Assembly: GCA_949152475.1 (NCBI GenBank)
Contig: OX424556.1
Coordinates: 58,920,451 to 58,984,450, forward strand
DNA length: 64,000 nucleotides
Source: Terebella lapidaria
Taxonomy: Eukaryota; Annelida; Polychaeta; Terebellida; Terebellidae
Direction of reading: 5' to 3'
Position numbers and translations under genes: made by a program. Positions 44,223 through 56,011 of this stretch are shown in pieces. The first letter of the stretch is position 1; the number at the start of each line of letters is the position of its first letter. The notes under the pieces were generated by a model. It saw only the letters and a program-made list of their open reading frames with translations, did not search any database and was not told the DNA's origin.

Positions 44223-47063
44223 TAGTAGGGTCATTTCCGTGGTTTCCGTGACCACTTTCCTCCTACCTTTTTACTTGCCGGAATCTAAAGATTTCGGCAA
44301 GTATGTTGGTTCGTTCGTGGATTTGTGGATTTGTTTGTTTGTGTCCAGCCTAGCGTCCACAATTCTTACTTGATTTCTCTCAAAGTTGGTGTACATATTC
44401 TCTAGGACACCGGGCAGAAAACGTTCTATTTTGGTGTATCTAGGTCAAAGGTCAAGGTCAAGGTCACGCAAAACGTTGAAAACACCTAAGTGGCCATAAC
44501 TCCGGTTCTATTTGTGCTAGAGACTTCAAACCAAGTTCATATTGTAGAAAAACTCGAGTTCTATCTTCCGTGACCTTGACCTTGACCTTTGACCTTGACC
44601 TTGAGAAGTTCGCCTGAGGTCGAATATTTGACCTTGGAGGTCACCTCCTCCGATTTTCGATCTGATGCTTGGAAACGATGTGAGACCGGTCCATCATGCT
44701 CAATGTCAATTTTTAGTCCGATCGGCCAATTCGTTATGACGTAATTGACGTTTCTATGGCAACGAAATCAGCCCCATTATAAGCGAAATTGCATGTTTCA
44801 AGCTGTCGATGCTGATAAAAGCGTCAATAATGTGCGTAAAATTCTGATAATACACCAGTTTATAGTCAAGGATAAGTTCTTTTGTTCCAGGAAATTTCAA
44901 GGTCAAAGGTCGAAAGTCAAGGTCAATATTGACCTGCAAGTGAAAACCATGTGGGTCACTATATCTCGGGAAGTAAGCAAGACAGAGACACGATAGTAAA
45001 TCCAGAGTATTGCACTCACTTAGCCTAACAACTTTTGCATTTACACGTAAGGCGTATGACCGATAGCCTTTGCAAGCGCCTGAGGTCGAAGTTGACCTCA
45101 AAAATGACCTTGACCTTGACCTTTTGCAAAAATATCGAGTAGTAGCTCGTTTGAAAGGTCTTCGAGAGTACTTTCCAAATATGTTGTCATTTTTGGAATC
45201 GGGCGTCAATTGACGTCATAATGACGTCAAATGTGATTTCAGACTGACATTTAGGCCTTTTGAGTGTCAGATGTGGAAAGTTATAACATATACTGCAGAT
45301 CTAGCATATGCAAACGATGTGGAGTCGTCCTGTGATGCCTTCTGTCAATTTTTAGCTCAATCGGTATATCCGTTTGGACGTAATTAACGTTTTTGTGGCA
45401 ACAAATTGGTAAAATTTCAAAGGAAACTCATCATTTCAAGATATTATGATCTTGTACGGGTATAATATGACATATATGAAAACGATTTTATCATGCATAT
45501 TAAAAAACTCCATTCACAGTAAGTTTGCAGTATAGAATTGACGACAAATGACGTCATAATTACGTACTCATTCCGGCAATTGTGTGGCCTATGGCCTCTC
45601 GTTTATAGTTGATTCGACTACCTGGACTATTTTGTCAAAATAGCTCCTATGCACCTCTGGAATTTTATGGTTAACTCTGCTAGGGCCTAAAATCCAAAAT
45701 GGCCGCCATCGCCATTTTGAAATGTGTAATATCCAATATCTCTGTGGCTGATTCAGCTATAATGATGTACAAACTATCAATTTGCACTGATTCCATCATG
45801 ATGAAGCCATTGGAATAGTTATTTTTGAGTTTTAGGTTCATTCCAGTCTCGAAATCCAAGATGGCCGCCATCTCAGATCCAAAACATGGCCTAAGTTGGC
45901 ACAACCTGCCAAAATGAGCTAATATCAATTTTATTGCTGGATTTGGATTGAGATGTCATATTTTACTAGTATCTACATATCTACCACATTTCAGTTTTTA
46001 TTTTATTTTTTCAAGTATTGTTTGGACATGAAAATCCAAGATGGCCACCATCCGCAATATTGAATATTAGCTAGGTACATAGGTCTATGTGAAAAAGATG
46101 CTCAATGCTGACAGAAAGTATGAAAATTTGTCCCTGGTTTTTTTTGGAGGTATGTTGAATCCGAACTGAATGGGAACCACGTCGTCAGTGCAAGGAATCC
46201 CACTCATAATGGCCTTTTTTCAAAATGGCCGCCGTCGAAAATTCCAAAATCATGTTTTGCGCTATAACTCAGCTTCTATTGCAGGTAGAGACATGGTTTT
46301 GGTGTCTATACCCATGTTTTCGATACTGGGGAACCCAATGGTGTTATTGCTGAGTACATGTGACAATTGGTTGCCTCAGAATTCAAAATGGCTGGCATTG
46401 AAACCAGCGAAAAACACATTCTCTGCCATGGTGTGACTGTTACCAATGTGCATGTAATTCCTAAAGAGGACCAGACTGATGGTTGAAGCAATTCTATTAC
46501 CATATACCAAGCTCAAAACATAAGAATTATTTCACAGAAATAGGGGTAAGATGGATTCTTTGAGTTCCTATATATATTACCCTATAATGAACACGATGCT
46601 CGCTCGCGGTCGTTTGAATATATCACCTTTAATAATAGAATTAAATATTAATGGCATGGTGTGGTACCTTGTTCCCGATGCAATGGAAGGGAAATCATAG
46701 AATATGTACTAATCTATTATTGGATTGTTTAGATTTATTATCACTGGTCATCTTGGATTTCGAGACTGGAAAGAACCTGAAACTCAAAAATAACTATTCC
46801 AGTGGCTTTATCATGATGGAATTAGTGCAAATTGATGGTTTATACATCATTATAGCTGAATCAGCCACAGAGGTATTGGATATTACACATTTCAAAATGG
46901 CGATGGTGGCCATTTTGGATTTTAGGCTCTAGCAAAGTTAGCCTCAAAATTCTAGAGGTGCATAGGAGCTAATTTTTTGACAAAATAGCCCAGTTAGTCG
47001 AATCAATAATATAAAAAAGGTAGGAGGAAAGTGGTCACGGAATCTACGGAAATGATCCTACTA
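44223..47063. mobile_element. TA-flanked foldback DNA transposon, non-autonomous
   Basis: The ends begin TAGTAGGGTCATTTCCGTGG and finish GGAAATGATCCTACTA, with a long inverted match (GACCACTTTCCTCCTACC). The arms continue for more than 300 bp: 45615-45875 matches 46738-47011 inverted. The left arm is split by an inserted element (44273-45614). A TA duplication suggests the Tc1/mariner group. No transposase frame is visible. Both arms hold YY1-like CCAAGATGGCCGCC or close variants. Confidence 0.8.
44273..45614. mobile_element. Hairpin-headed element, subfamily 2, nested
   Basis: The head is CTTGCCGGAATC, a short loop, then GATTTCGGCAAG (a hairpin). The tail is TTCCGGCAATTG followed by the hairpin TGGCCTATGGCC. 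The body has dense TGACCTTGACC and AAGGTCAAGGTCA runs but no regular 134-bp array. It has the same plan as the AGGTTACCGG family with different end sequences. It interrupts the left arm of the foldback transposon at a T-rich site. Confidence 0.7.
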
Positions 47064-47344
47064 TATTGACTACACACAACGCAGTTACGATAAAGTCGCA
47101 TTATTGTCGGCTTTTCTAAACTGCTTACAGTGAAATAGTTGGTGTGTGAGATAAGTATAGAACGTGTTCATGAGTGAATACAATTACTATTTCACAGAAA
47201 AAATGTGTATAAAAACCAAGTTGAACATGTTGATATAAACTCGGTTCGTATTCACATTCATAACAGCTGTTCCAAAGTCATGATAAACATGTGATGATAC
47301 ATGAAGGATTTATGATGTTGTGTTGTGAAGAAACCTTTGTAACC

Positions 47345-47436
47345 AAGCGAGGAATGCCTCGGCCAGACTGGGATTTGAACCCGGGACCTCTCACACATCC
47401 ACCATCCGCTCTACCAGATGAGCTAAAGGGATCCCC
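47345..47436 (-). ncRNA. tRNA-derived SINE head or tRNA pseudogene
   Basis: On the minus strand an A box (TAGCTCATCTGGTAGAGC) lies about 40 bp before a B box (GGGTTCAAATCCC), the internal RNA polymerase III promoter of tRNA genes. The flanking seven bases on each side do not pair as an acceptor stem, so a working tRNA is unlikely and a SINE is favoured. Confidence 0.65.
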
Positions 47437-47539
47437 ACTAGCCAAGCTAGTAGGAGTACATTTTCATATATCAGAGAGGTCACACCTTCAAGACACAGCC
47501 CAGTGATATTAACGTGATAAAACATTGTCTATCCCTAGC

Positions 47540-47895
47540 AGTTGACTACCGCTGAGTACGGAGCCGCCGAGGAGACATGAAATAATTATTTTTTGCACAC
47601 GTGTGTTCTCTCGCAATATTATTGCGTTCTCTAGCAATCTTATTGCGTTCTTAATGCGTTCCCGAGCATTACGAATCGCGATCCCTCGCGGTTTTATTGC
47701 GATCCTTCGCATTCAAGATTGTGGTCCCTCGCGATACTGTAGCGAAATCTTCTCAGAAGTCATAGGCGTCAGCACAATGACGGCTATCGTGAGGGAACGT
47801 AATCAGATCACGAGGGCACTCGATCGGAATGCGAGGGAACGCAATAACACTGTGCCAAAAATATTTCTTCCTTATCCCGTCAGCGGCTCACAGCT
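47540..47895. repeat. Foldback element with repeated GCGTTCYCTCGC motif
   Basis: Ends near 47561-47650 and 47820-47895 are inverted copies (GAGCCGC, GAAATAATTATTTTTTGCAC-like, TTATTGCGTTC). The interior is full of short direct and inverted copies of CGAGGGAACGCAAT and TTGCGATCCCTCGC. No coding potential. Confidence 0.65.
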
Positions 47896-47899
47896 TAGT

Positions 47900-48035
47900 G
47901 TTAAATATAATTACAGTGCGTGATTACCATTTAGATCACATGACGTCACTGACTGATTATACAGACACAGACAAAGCTGTTGGGTTCACGACCAAGTGAT
48001 TGATGATGAATTTCTGGAATCAATAAGGGATTAAG
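47900..48035 (+). promoter_or_regulatory. Third copy of the TATA/CRE and untranslated exon segment
   Basis: TTAAATATAATT (about 47901), TGACGTCA (47941-47948), GATGAATTTCTGGAATCAAT and a donor TTAAG before GTATAT. It is more diverged than the other two copies. The gene it would serve is not in the window. Confidence 0.4.
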
Positions 48036-48299
48036 GTATATATACATGTTAATTTATGCATTGCCTGGGTTCAAGAACCTATAAATCTTGTTCAGACTTC
48101 TAATCTGTCAAGACCAAAAAGACCGAGTGCTAATTGCTTATTCGGCTATATATATTCGGATGCGACCGTAACTTTCGTGCGCAACTCCGCGCAAAATCGA
48201 TTCAGGTATTTTTCTTCTCTATATTTGGGGTTTGAAATGGGATCGTATAAGATATTTATTCAGACCCTTATGAGACACATTTTGAGAGATTACATGTAC

Positions 48300-48437
48300 A
48301 GCCAGTATTTTTGGGTCTTGCCTGACCAGAATCAGTTGGCACAGACATCAATAGAGTTGACCAGGGGCGGATCCAGGATTTATTAACAGCGCGGGGAGGG
48401 GGGGGGGGGGATGCTCGTTTTGACAGCCAGTATTTTT
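48300..48437. repeat. Terminus-like repeat GGTCTTGCCTGACC ... GGGGCGGATCCAGG
   Basis: The segment recurs at 51236-51290 and 54080-54180. It contains CAGTATTTTT, the small hairpin GGTCTTGCCTGACC and GACCAGGGGCGGATCCAGG followed by a G-run. CAGGGGCGGATCC-type ends are common on hAT-like MITEs. The copies are the substrate into which the hairpin-headed elements inserted. Confidence 0.55.
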
Positions 48438-51237
48438 AGGTTACCGGACCTATGGTCCGATAACCTATTGCCATGGCGTTGCGTCCGTCGTCCGTCCGTC
48501 CGTCCGTCCGTAAGTAATTTTATCTTTAAAGTTTACGATCGGATTTTTCTGAAATTTTGCACAAAAATGCTTAAAAATAATTCAAAAAGGAGGTATTTTT
48601 TAGTTTTTTGATTTTCGCATTTTTTAGGTTACCGGACCTATGGTCCGATAACCTATTGGCATGGCGTTGCGTCCGTCGTCGTCCGTCGTCGTCCGTCGTC
48701 GTCCGTCGTCGTCCGTCGTCGTCGTCGTCCACATTTTTATCTTTTTTGTTTACGGGCGAATTCTTCTGAAATTTTGCACAAAAATACTTAAAAATAATTC
48801 AAGAAGGAGGTATTTTTTAGTTTTTTGATTTTCGCATTTTTTTCAAAATGGCGACCGTTTTCGACGAAAAATGCCTGATTTTGGACTTTGGTGGCCATTT
48901 TCTCAAAATCTGTTCAGTAACTTTTTTTCTCTTTGATACATAACACTCCTCATATGTACTCCTATGATGTCTATAAATTTCGTCGCGCTTCAATCGCTCG
49001 AAGTGGGCCATTTTGGCCCATACTCGGCCCAAATGGGACTTTCCCATGTTAAATTCTCCTATGCTTTATAATGGGACACATTAAGCCTAATATCTCACTT
49101 AATATTGAGATTAGAGACTAGGAATCAATTGTGGACATGAAGGAAATGATATATGCTGAATATTCTCGTGACCTTGAATTTGACCTCTGACCTTGGTTTC
49201 AAGGTCATAGCGGCCGTTCTCGTCGAAAATGGCTAATTTTGGACTTTGATGGTGGTTTTCTCAAAATCTGTTCAGTAACTTTTTTTTTATTGATGCATAA
49301 CACTCCTCATATGTACTTCTGTGACATGTATAAACTTCGTTGCGCTTGAATCACTCGAAGTGGGCCATTTTGGGCCCAAACTCGGCCCAGATGTGACTTT
49401 CCCATGTTAAATTTTCCTATGCTTTATAATGGGACACATTAAGCCTAATATCTCACTTAATATTGAGATTAGAGACTAGGAATCAATTGTGGACATATAG
49501 GAAATGATATATGCTGAATATTCTCGTGACCTTGAATCTGACCTTTGACCTCATTTTCAAGGTCACAGGACAAAATGGCTAATATCACGCTTATTATCGA
49601 CTTTACAGCTTAGAAATCAATTGTGAACATATAGGAAATGATATATGCTGAATATTCTCAAAACCTTGAATTTGACCTTTGACCTCATTTTCAAGGTCAC
49701 AGGACAAAATGGCTAATATCTCGCTTATTATCGACTTTACAGCTTAGGAATCTATTGTGAACATATAGGAAATGATATATGCTGAATATCCTCGTGACCT
49801 TGAATTTGACCTTTGGCCTCATTTTCAAGGTCACAGGACAAAATGGCTAATATCTCGCTTATTATCGACTTTACAGCTTAGGAATCAATTGTGAACATAT
49901 AGGAAATGATATATGCTGAATATTCTCGTGATCTTGAATTTGACCTTTGACCTCATTTCCAAGGTCACACTACAAAATTGCTAATATCTCGCATATTATC
50001 GACTTTACAGCTTAGGAATCAATTGTGAACATATAGGAAATGATATATGCTGAATATTCTCGTGACCTTGAATTTGACCTTTGACCTCATTTTCAAGGTC
50101 ACAGGACAAAATGGCCAATATCTTGCTTATTAGCGACTTTGCAGCTTAGGAATCAATTGTGAACATATAGGAAATAATATATGCTGAATATTCTAGTGAC
50201 CTTGAATTTGACCCTTGACCTAAATTTCAAGGTTAGTCATTTTATTTTCAAGGTCAGAATACAAAATGGCTTAGATCTCGCTTATTATCAAATTTACAGC
50301 TTAGGGGTCCAGAGTGAACATATAGGAAAAGATGTATGCTGAATATTTTGGTGATCTAGAATTTGACCTTTGATCCATTTTCAAGGTTAGAGAACAAAAT
50401 GGCTAATATATCGCTTATTATCATCTTTACATCTGCCCCTGATGACACCAGTGTGTCTTTGGATAAACTATTTGGTCGGGCTTTGTTTCTATTGCAAAAT
50501 GTTGTATTTTACGTTTCTTATTGGCATCATCAAAATTTGATTGTATTGGTGGTAATAGATTGATACTTACATTTATATCACTGAGTCGGTGTCACTGCTG
50601 GCGGAGGTTAAATCTGTCCCCGAGGATACCATCAACTCAGTAGCCTTCGGGCTTGTGATTGGGTACTTTTGTACTTGTCATGTATCTGTTCCATGGGGTT
50701 GGATTCGGATTTCTAGATTATTTTCATAGGTTGTTGGGTAGTTGTATACTAATTCCATCTGGTGTACAGTAGAAACAACTACATTTAACACATTGTCTGC
50801 CCCTGAAGACGCCAGTGTGTCTTTGGATAAACTGTTTGGTCGGGCTTTGTTTGTTTCTATTGCAAAATGTTGTATTTTACGTTTCTTATTGGCATCATCA
50901 AAATCTGATTGTATTGGTGGTAATAGATTGATACTTAAATTTACAGCATAGGAATCAATTGCGAATATAGAGGAATGATATATACTGAATATTTTCATAA
51001 CCTTGAACTTGAACTTTGACCTCATTTTCAAGGTCACATCACAGAATGGCTAATGTCTCACTTATTATCGACTTTACAGCTTAGGAATTTATTGTGGACA
51101 TACTAGAAGTGATATATTTGTTGAAAATTTCATGGCCTTGAATTTATCAGTGACTTTATTTTCAAGGTCACTGGACAAAAGGCTAATATCTAAAATGTAT
51201 TGTCCGGTAACCTTTCTTAGCCCTTGGGCTAATTTTT
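48438..51237. mobile_element. Hairpin-headed element 2, with two heads and one tail
   Basis: A head at 48438 runs for about 188 bp, as far as TTTTCGCATTTTT. It then meets a second full head at 48626 (AGGTTACCGGACCTATGGTC). Only one tail follows (CCGGTAACCTTTCTTAGCCC, ending about 51237). Either one copy inserted into another or a second head was gained. The microsatellites are GTCC/GTCGTC. Array units run from about 49160 to 50390 and again at about 50940-51200, with a repeated spacer (CAGTGTGTCTTTGGATAAAC) at 50450 and 50812. Confidence 0.75.
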
Positions 51238-51294
51238 AGGTCTTGCCTGACCAGAGTTATCAATAGAGTTGACCAGGGGCGGATCCAGGTTTTT

Positions 51295-54049
51295 AGGTTA
51301 CCGGACCTTTGGTCCGATAACCTATTGCCGTGGCATTGCGTCCGTCGTCCGTTGTCCGGCATCCGTCGTCCGGCGTCCGTCCGTCCACATTTTTATCATT
51401 AAAGTTTACAGGCGAATATTTCTGAAATTTTGCACAAAAATACCTAAAAATATTTCCAGGGAAGGCTTTTTTAAGTTTTTTGATTTTCGCATTTTTTTCA
51501 AAATGGCGGCCGTTTTCGTCGAAAAATGGCCAATTTTGGACTTTGGCGGTCGTTTTCTCAAAATCTGTTCAGTAACTTTTTTTTTCATTGATGCATAACA
51601 CTCCTCATATGTACCCCTGTGACATGTATAAATTTCGTTGCCCTTGAATTGCTCGAAGTGGGCCATTTTGGGCCCAAACTTGGCCAAATGGGACTTTCCC
51701 ATGTTAAATCCTCCTATGCTTTATAATGGGACACATTAAAGCCTAATGTCTCACTTAATATTGAGATTAGAGACTAGGAATCAATTGTGGACATATAGGA
51801 AATGATATATGCTGAATATTGTCGTGACCTTGAATTTGACCTCTGACCTTGGTTTCAAGGTCAGAGCGGCCGTTTTCGTCGAAAAATGGCCAATTTTGGA
51901 CTTTGACGGTCGTTTTCTCAAAATCTGTTCAGTAACTTTTTTTTCTTATTGATGAAAAACACTCCTCATATGTACCCCTGTGACATGTATAAATTTCGTT
52001 GCCCTTGAATCGCTTGAAGTGGGCCATTTTGGGCCCAAACTCGGCCCAAATGTGACTTTCCCATGTTAAATTTTCCTATGCTTTATAATGGGACACATTA
52101 AGCCTAATATCTCACTTAATATTGAAATTAGAGACTAGGAATGAATTGTGGACATATAGGAAATGATATATGCTGAATATTCTCGTGACCTTGAATTTGA
52201 CCTTTGACCTCATTTTCAAGGTCACAGGACAAAATGACTAATATCTCGCTTATTATCGACTTTATAGCTTAGGAATCAATTGTGAACATATAGGAAATGA
52301 TATATGCTGAATATTCTCGTGACCTTGAATTTGACCTTTGACCTCATTTTCAAGGTCACATAACAAAATGGCTAATATCTCGCTTATTATCGACTTTACA
52401 GTTTAGGAATCAATTGTGAACATATAGGAAAGGATATATGCTGAATATTTTCGTGACCTTGAATTTGACCTTTGACCTCATTTCCAAGGTCACAGGACAA
52501 AATTGCTAATATCTCGCTTATTATCGACTTTACAGCTTAGGAATCAATTGTGAACATATAGGAAATGATATATGCTGAATATTCTCGTGACCGTGAATTT
52601 GACCTTTGACCTCATTTTCAAGGTCACAGGACAAAATTGCCAATATCTTGCTTATTAGCTACTTTACAGCTTAGGAATCAATTGTGAACATATAGGAAAT
52701 GATATATGCTGAAAATTCTCATGACCTTGAATTTGACTTTTGACCTCATTTTCAATGTCACATGACAAAATGGCTAATATCTCAATTGGGAATCAATTGT
52801 GAACATATAGGAAATGATATATGCTGAAAATTCTCATGACCCTGAATTTGACCTTTGACCTCATTTTCAAGGTCACATGACAAAATGGCTAATATCTTGC
52901 TTATTATCGACTTTACAGCTTAGGAATCAATTGTGAACATATAGGAAATGATATATGCTGAATATTCTCATGACCTTGAATTTAACCTTTGACCTCATTT
53001 CCAAGGTCACAGGACAAAATTGCTAATATCTCGCTTATTATCGACTTTACAGCTTAGGAATCAATTGTGAACATATAGGAAATGATATATGCTGAATATT
53101 CTCGTGACCTTGAATTTGACCTTTGACCTCATTTTCAAGGTCACAGGACAAAATGGCCAATATCTTGCTTATTAGCGACTTTACAGCTTAGGAATCAATT
53201 GTGAACATATAGGAAATGATATATGCTGAATATTCTAGTGACCTTGAATTTGAATTTTGACCTCATTTTCAAGATCAATAGGACAAAATAGCCAATATCT
53301 TTCTTATTAGTGACTTTACAGCTTAGGAATCAATTGTGAACATATAGGAAATGATATATGCTGAATATCCTCATGACCTTGAATTTGACCTTTGACCTCA
53401 TTTCCAAGGTCACAGGACAAAATTGCTAATATCTCGCTTATTATCGACTTTACAGCTTAGGAATCAATTGTGAATATATAGGAAATGATATATGCTGAAT
53501 ATTCTAGTGACCTTGAATCACATTACAAAGTGGCCAATATCTTGCTTATTAGCGCCTTTACAGCTTAGAAATCAATTGTGAACATATAGGAAATGATATA
53601 TGCTGAATATTCTAGTGACCTTGAAATTGACTTTTGACCTCATTTTCAAGGTCAACAGGACAAAATGGCTAATATCTCGCTTATTATCGACTTTACAGCT
53701 TAGGAATCAATTGTGAACATATAGGAAATGATATATTCTGAATATTTTAATGATATTGAATTTGACCTTTAACCTAAATTTCAAGGTCAGTCATTTTATT
53801 CTCAAAGTCAGATTACAAAATGGCTTATATCTCGCTTATTATCAAATTTACAGCTTAGGGGTCCATAGTGAACATATAGGAAATGATGTATGCTGAATAG
53901 TTTGGTGATCTAGAATTTAACCTTTGATCCCATTTTCAAGGTTAGAGATATGGCGATTTCAGTGGTCACCTTGAATTTGACCTTCAACTTTCTTGGCTTA
54001 ACTCTGTATATTTCTCCGGTAACCTTTCTAGCCCATTGGGCTAATTTTT
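51295..54049. mobile_element. Hairpin-headed element 3, longest array
   Basis: Same plan: head AGGTTACCGGACCTTTGGTC, GTCC microsatellite, CAAAATGGCGGCCGTTTTCG, a duplicated leader, about sixteen 134-bp units (about 51800-53950), tail CTCCGGTAACC and hairpin TAGCCCATTGGGCTA. The flanks GGATCCAGGTTTTT and TTAATAGGGG rejoin as the sequence seen uninterrupted at 54150, which shows insertion within a T-run. No coding. Confidence 0.85.
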
Positions 54050-54144
54050 TTAATAGGGGGGAGTGGAATGATCTTTTTTCGCAGCCAGTATTTTCAGGTC
54101 TTGTCTGACCAGAATCGACTGGCACAGATATCAAGAGAGTTGGT

Positions 54145-55558
54145 CAGGGGCGGATCCATGATTTTTTAATAGGGGGTGGGGTGATCTTTTGAAATGTTCA
54201 TAACCTTGATACAGTGCGAGCGAGTGGAGCGAGCGAAGCTCTTTGCGAAGTGGGTGTTCGGGGGGGGGGGGGTAACTGGGGCGTAAGCTCCCTTAATAAT
54301 TTTGGGAGTTGAGTCTCTGAGATGGATTCTGAGGTGTATTTTACAACTGTACCTTGCGAAATCAATAAGTAGAATGTTACTTTAGAAGTCTGCTTTTGTT
54401 GTATGTCCAATGATAGTTTTAGTATGAACTCACGTGCGTCTGAATAGAGGGGGGGGGGGGGGCTAAGCAGGTTAGAGGAGTTAAGTGACTGAGCGAAGCG
54501 AGGGCGTAGCCAGGGTAGCCTATTCGGCGTGTGGTGTGGGGCCCACTCAAGGGCCCCAGAAGCCAGAGCTTTTTTTCATGTTTTGTGGTTGATACTGAGC
54601 TCTCTCTGGCTCTGAATGAAAATTTTCATCCCACACATGCAAGCAAATACTTCTGTCTTATTGCTGCTATTTAGGTTTATTTATCCCCAAACTTAACATT
54701 GCCACTTTACATATTTTATGTCACATAACTCATTTAATGGTTAATGACACTCAATCTTATAATTAATATTAGGACCATTGATTAGTAATTGTCAGGCCTA
54801 TGTAACGCTGTAATGCACCTAAACATATTTTGAGTCATATATTGGGGACTGCAGCCTGCCCTTCTTAGCTCACCATGGCACCCCCCCCCCCACCCCGGTT
54901 GCCAAGTTTCCTAGAAAAATCGAACGAGGATAACACTTTTAAATCCTTTATTCCATGAAGAAGATGTAAGTGCATATCGCCTATAGATTCTTGCGCTCTC
55001 TAGCCTAGTTACCATGTGAGCTGAAAATTTCCCAAACAAATGGATAGAACACAAAGTTTGAATTCTCCATTTTTCTTTGGTATTTATTTTTGACAAATAT
55101 CAGCTTGCTTTGTTAATAAAAATGACAACGAATGGCAGGCACCCGCATAGGCAGAAATGGAGGATGAACCAAATACATCTGATATGATGAATGATGTACC
55201 TTTGAACATTTGACCTTGGTTAATCTGACATATGTCTAACCATGACTAACACTGCAACAAGTGGTTTTTGTTGTAATTGTTCCGGGAGACATACCTGTCA
55301 ACATGTTAATGTTATGTGCACGGACACATCCCTTTACATTTGACTCAACAGAACAACAAAGAAACATGCCATATGCCAAAGTATGTCATGAATAGTCCCG
55401 TTTATAGAGCTGGGGCTTTGTGGACAATTAGTTATTTCTACATAAAACGGAAATTGTGAACACAATGATCTTGACAGTCTTTTTTCTAATGTATTTATTG
55501 CACGCGTCCAATGAAGGGGGGTTGCGCCGGTTGCACCCCCGTTAAATCCGCCTGTGTT
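54145..55558. mobile_element. hAT-like non-autonomous element
   Basis: The left end CAGGGGCGGATCCATG and right end GTTAAATCCGCCTG are inverted relatives. The interior has long G- and C-runs (about 54251, 54450, 54882) and GAGCGAGCGAAGC-type low-complexity sequence. No transposase frame is seen. Target duplication is not clear, so the superfamily is tentative. Confidence 0.5.
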
Positions 55559-55713
55559 TGTATACATTTACAATCCGATATATTTTTCTGCTTGTTTAGG
55601 AGTCATATTTGGAATAAAACGCATGTTGAGAACATCTATTATCTGTGAGTTTCATGTGTGATAGCCGTGTGATTTTGCCCTTGTTGATATCATGTTCTAC
55701 ACCGGAGACCCAG

Positions 55714-55929
55714 TTCAAGACGTGATGCTATCGATCTCCATCAGTACATTGTGGATTCAAGACGTGATGCTATCGATCTCCATCAGTACATTGTGGATTC
55801 AAGACGTGATGCTATCGATATCCATCAGTACATTGTGGATTCAAGACGTGATGCTATCGATCTCCATCAGTACATTGTGGATTCAAGACGTGATGCTATC
55901 GATCTCCATCAGTACATTGTGGATTCAAG
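55714..55929. repeat. 42-bp tandem repeat, five copies
   Basis: Almost perfect copies starting TTCAAGACGTGATGCTATCG and ending CATCAGTACATTGTGGA. Units A and B have this sequence once (about 37700 and 41655), so it expanded locally here. Three reading frames stay open because 42 is a multiple of three; this is not evidence of coding. Confidence 0.92.
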
Positions 55930-56011
55930 CTGCATCAGTTTCTTCATTTTTTACTCTGCTCGTAGCAAATGCATTTGGAAGGTGGGACTCAAACTGAGTC
56001 GTATAGTTTTT

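Noticed and set aside
47345-47436. Functional tRNA gene
   Set aside because: A and B boxes are present, but the sequences that should form the acceptor stem do not pair.
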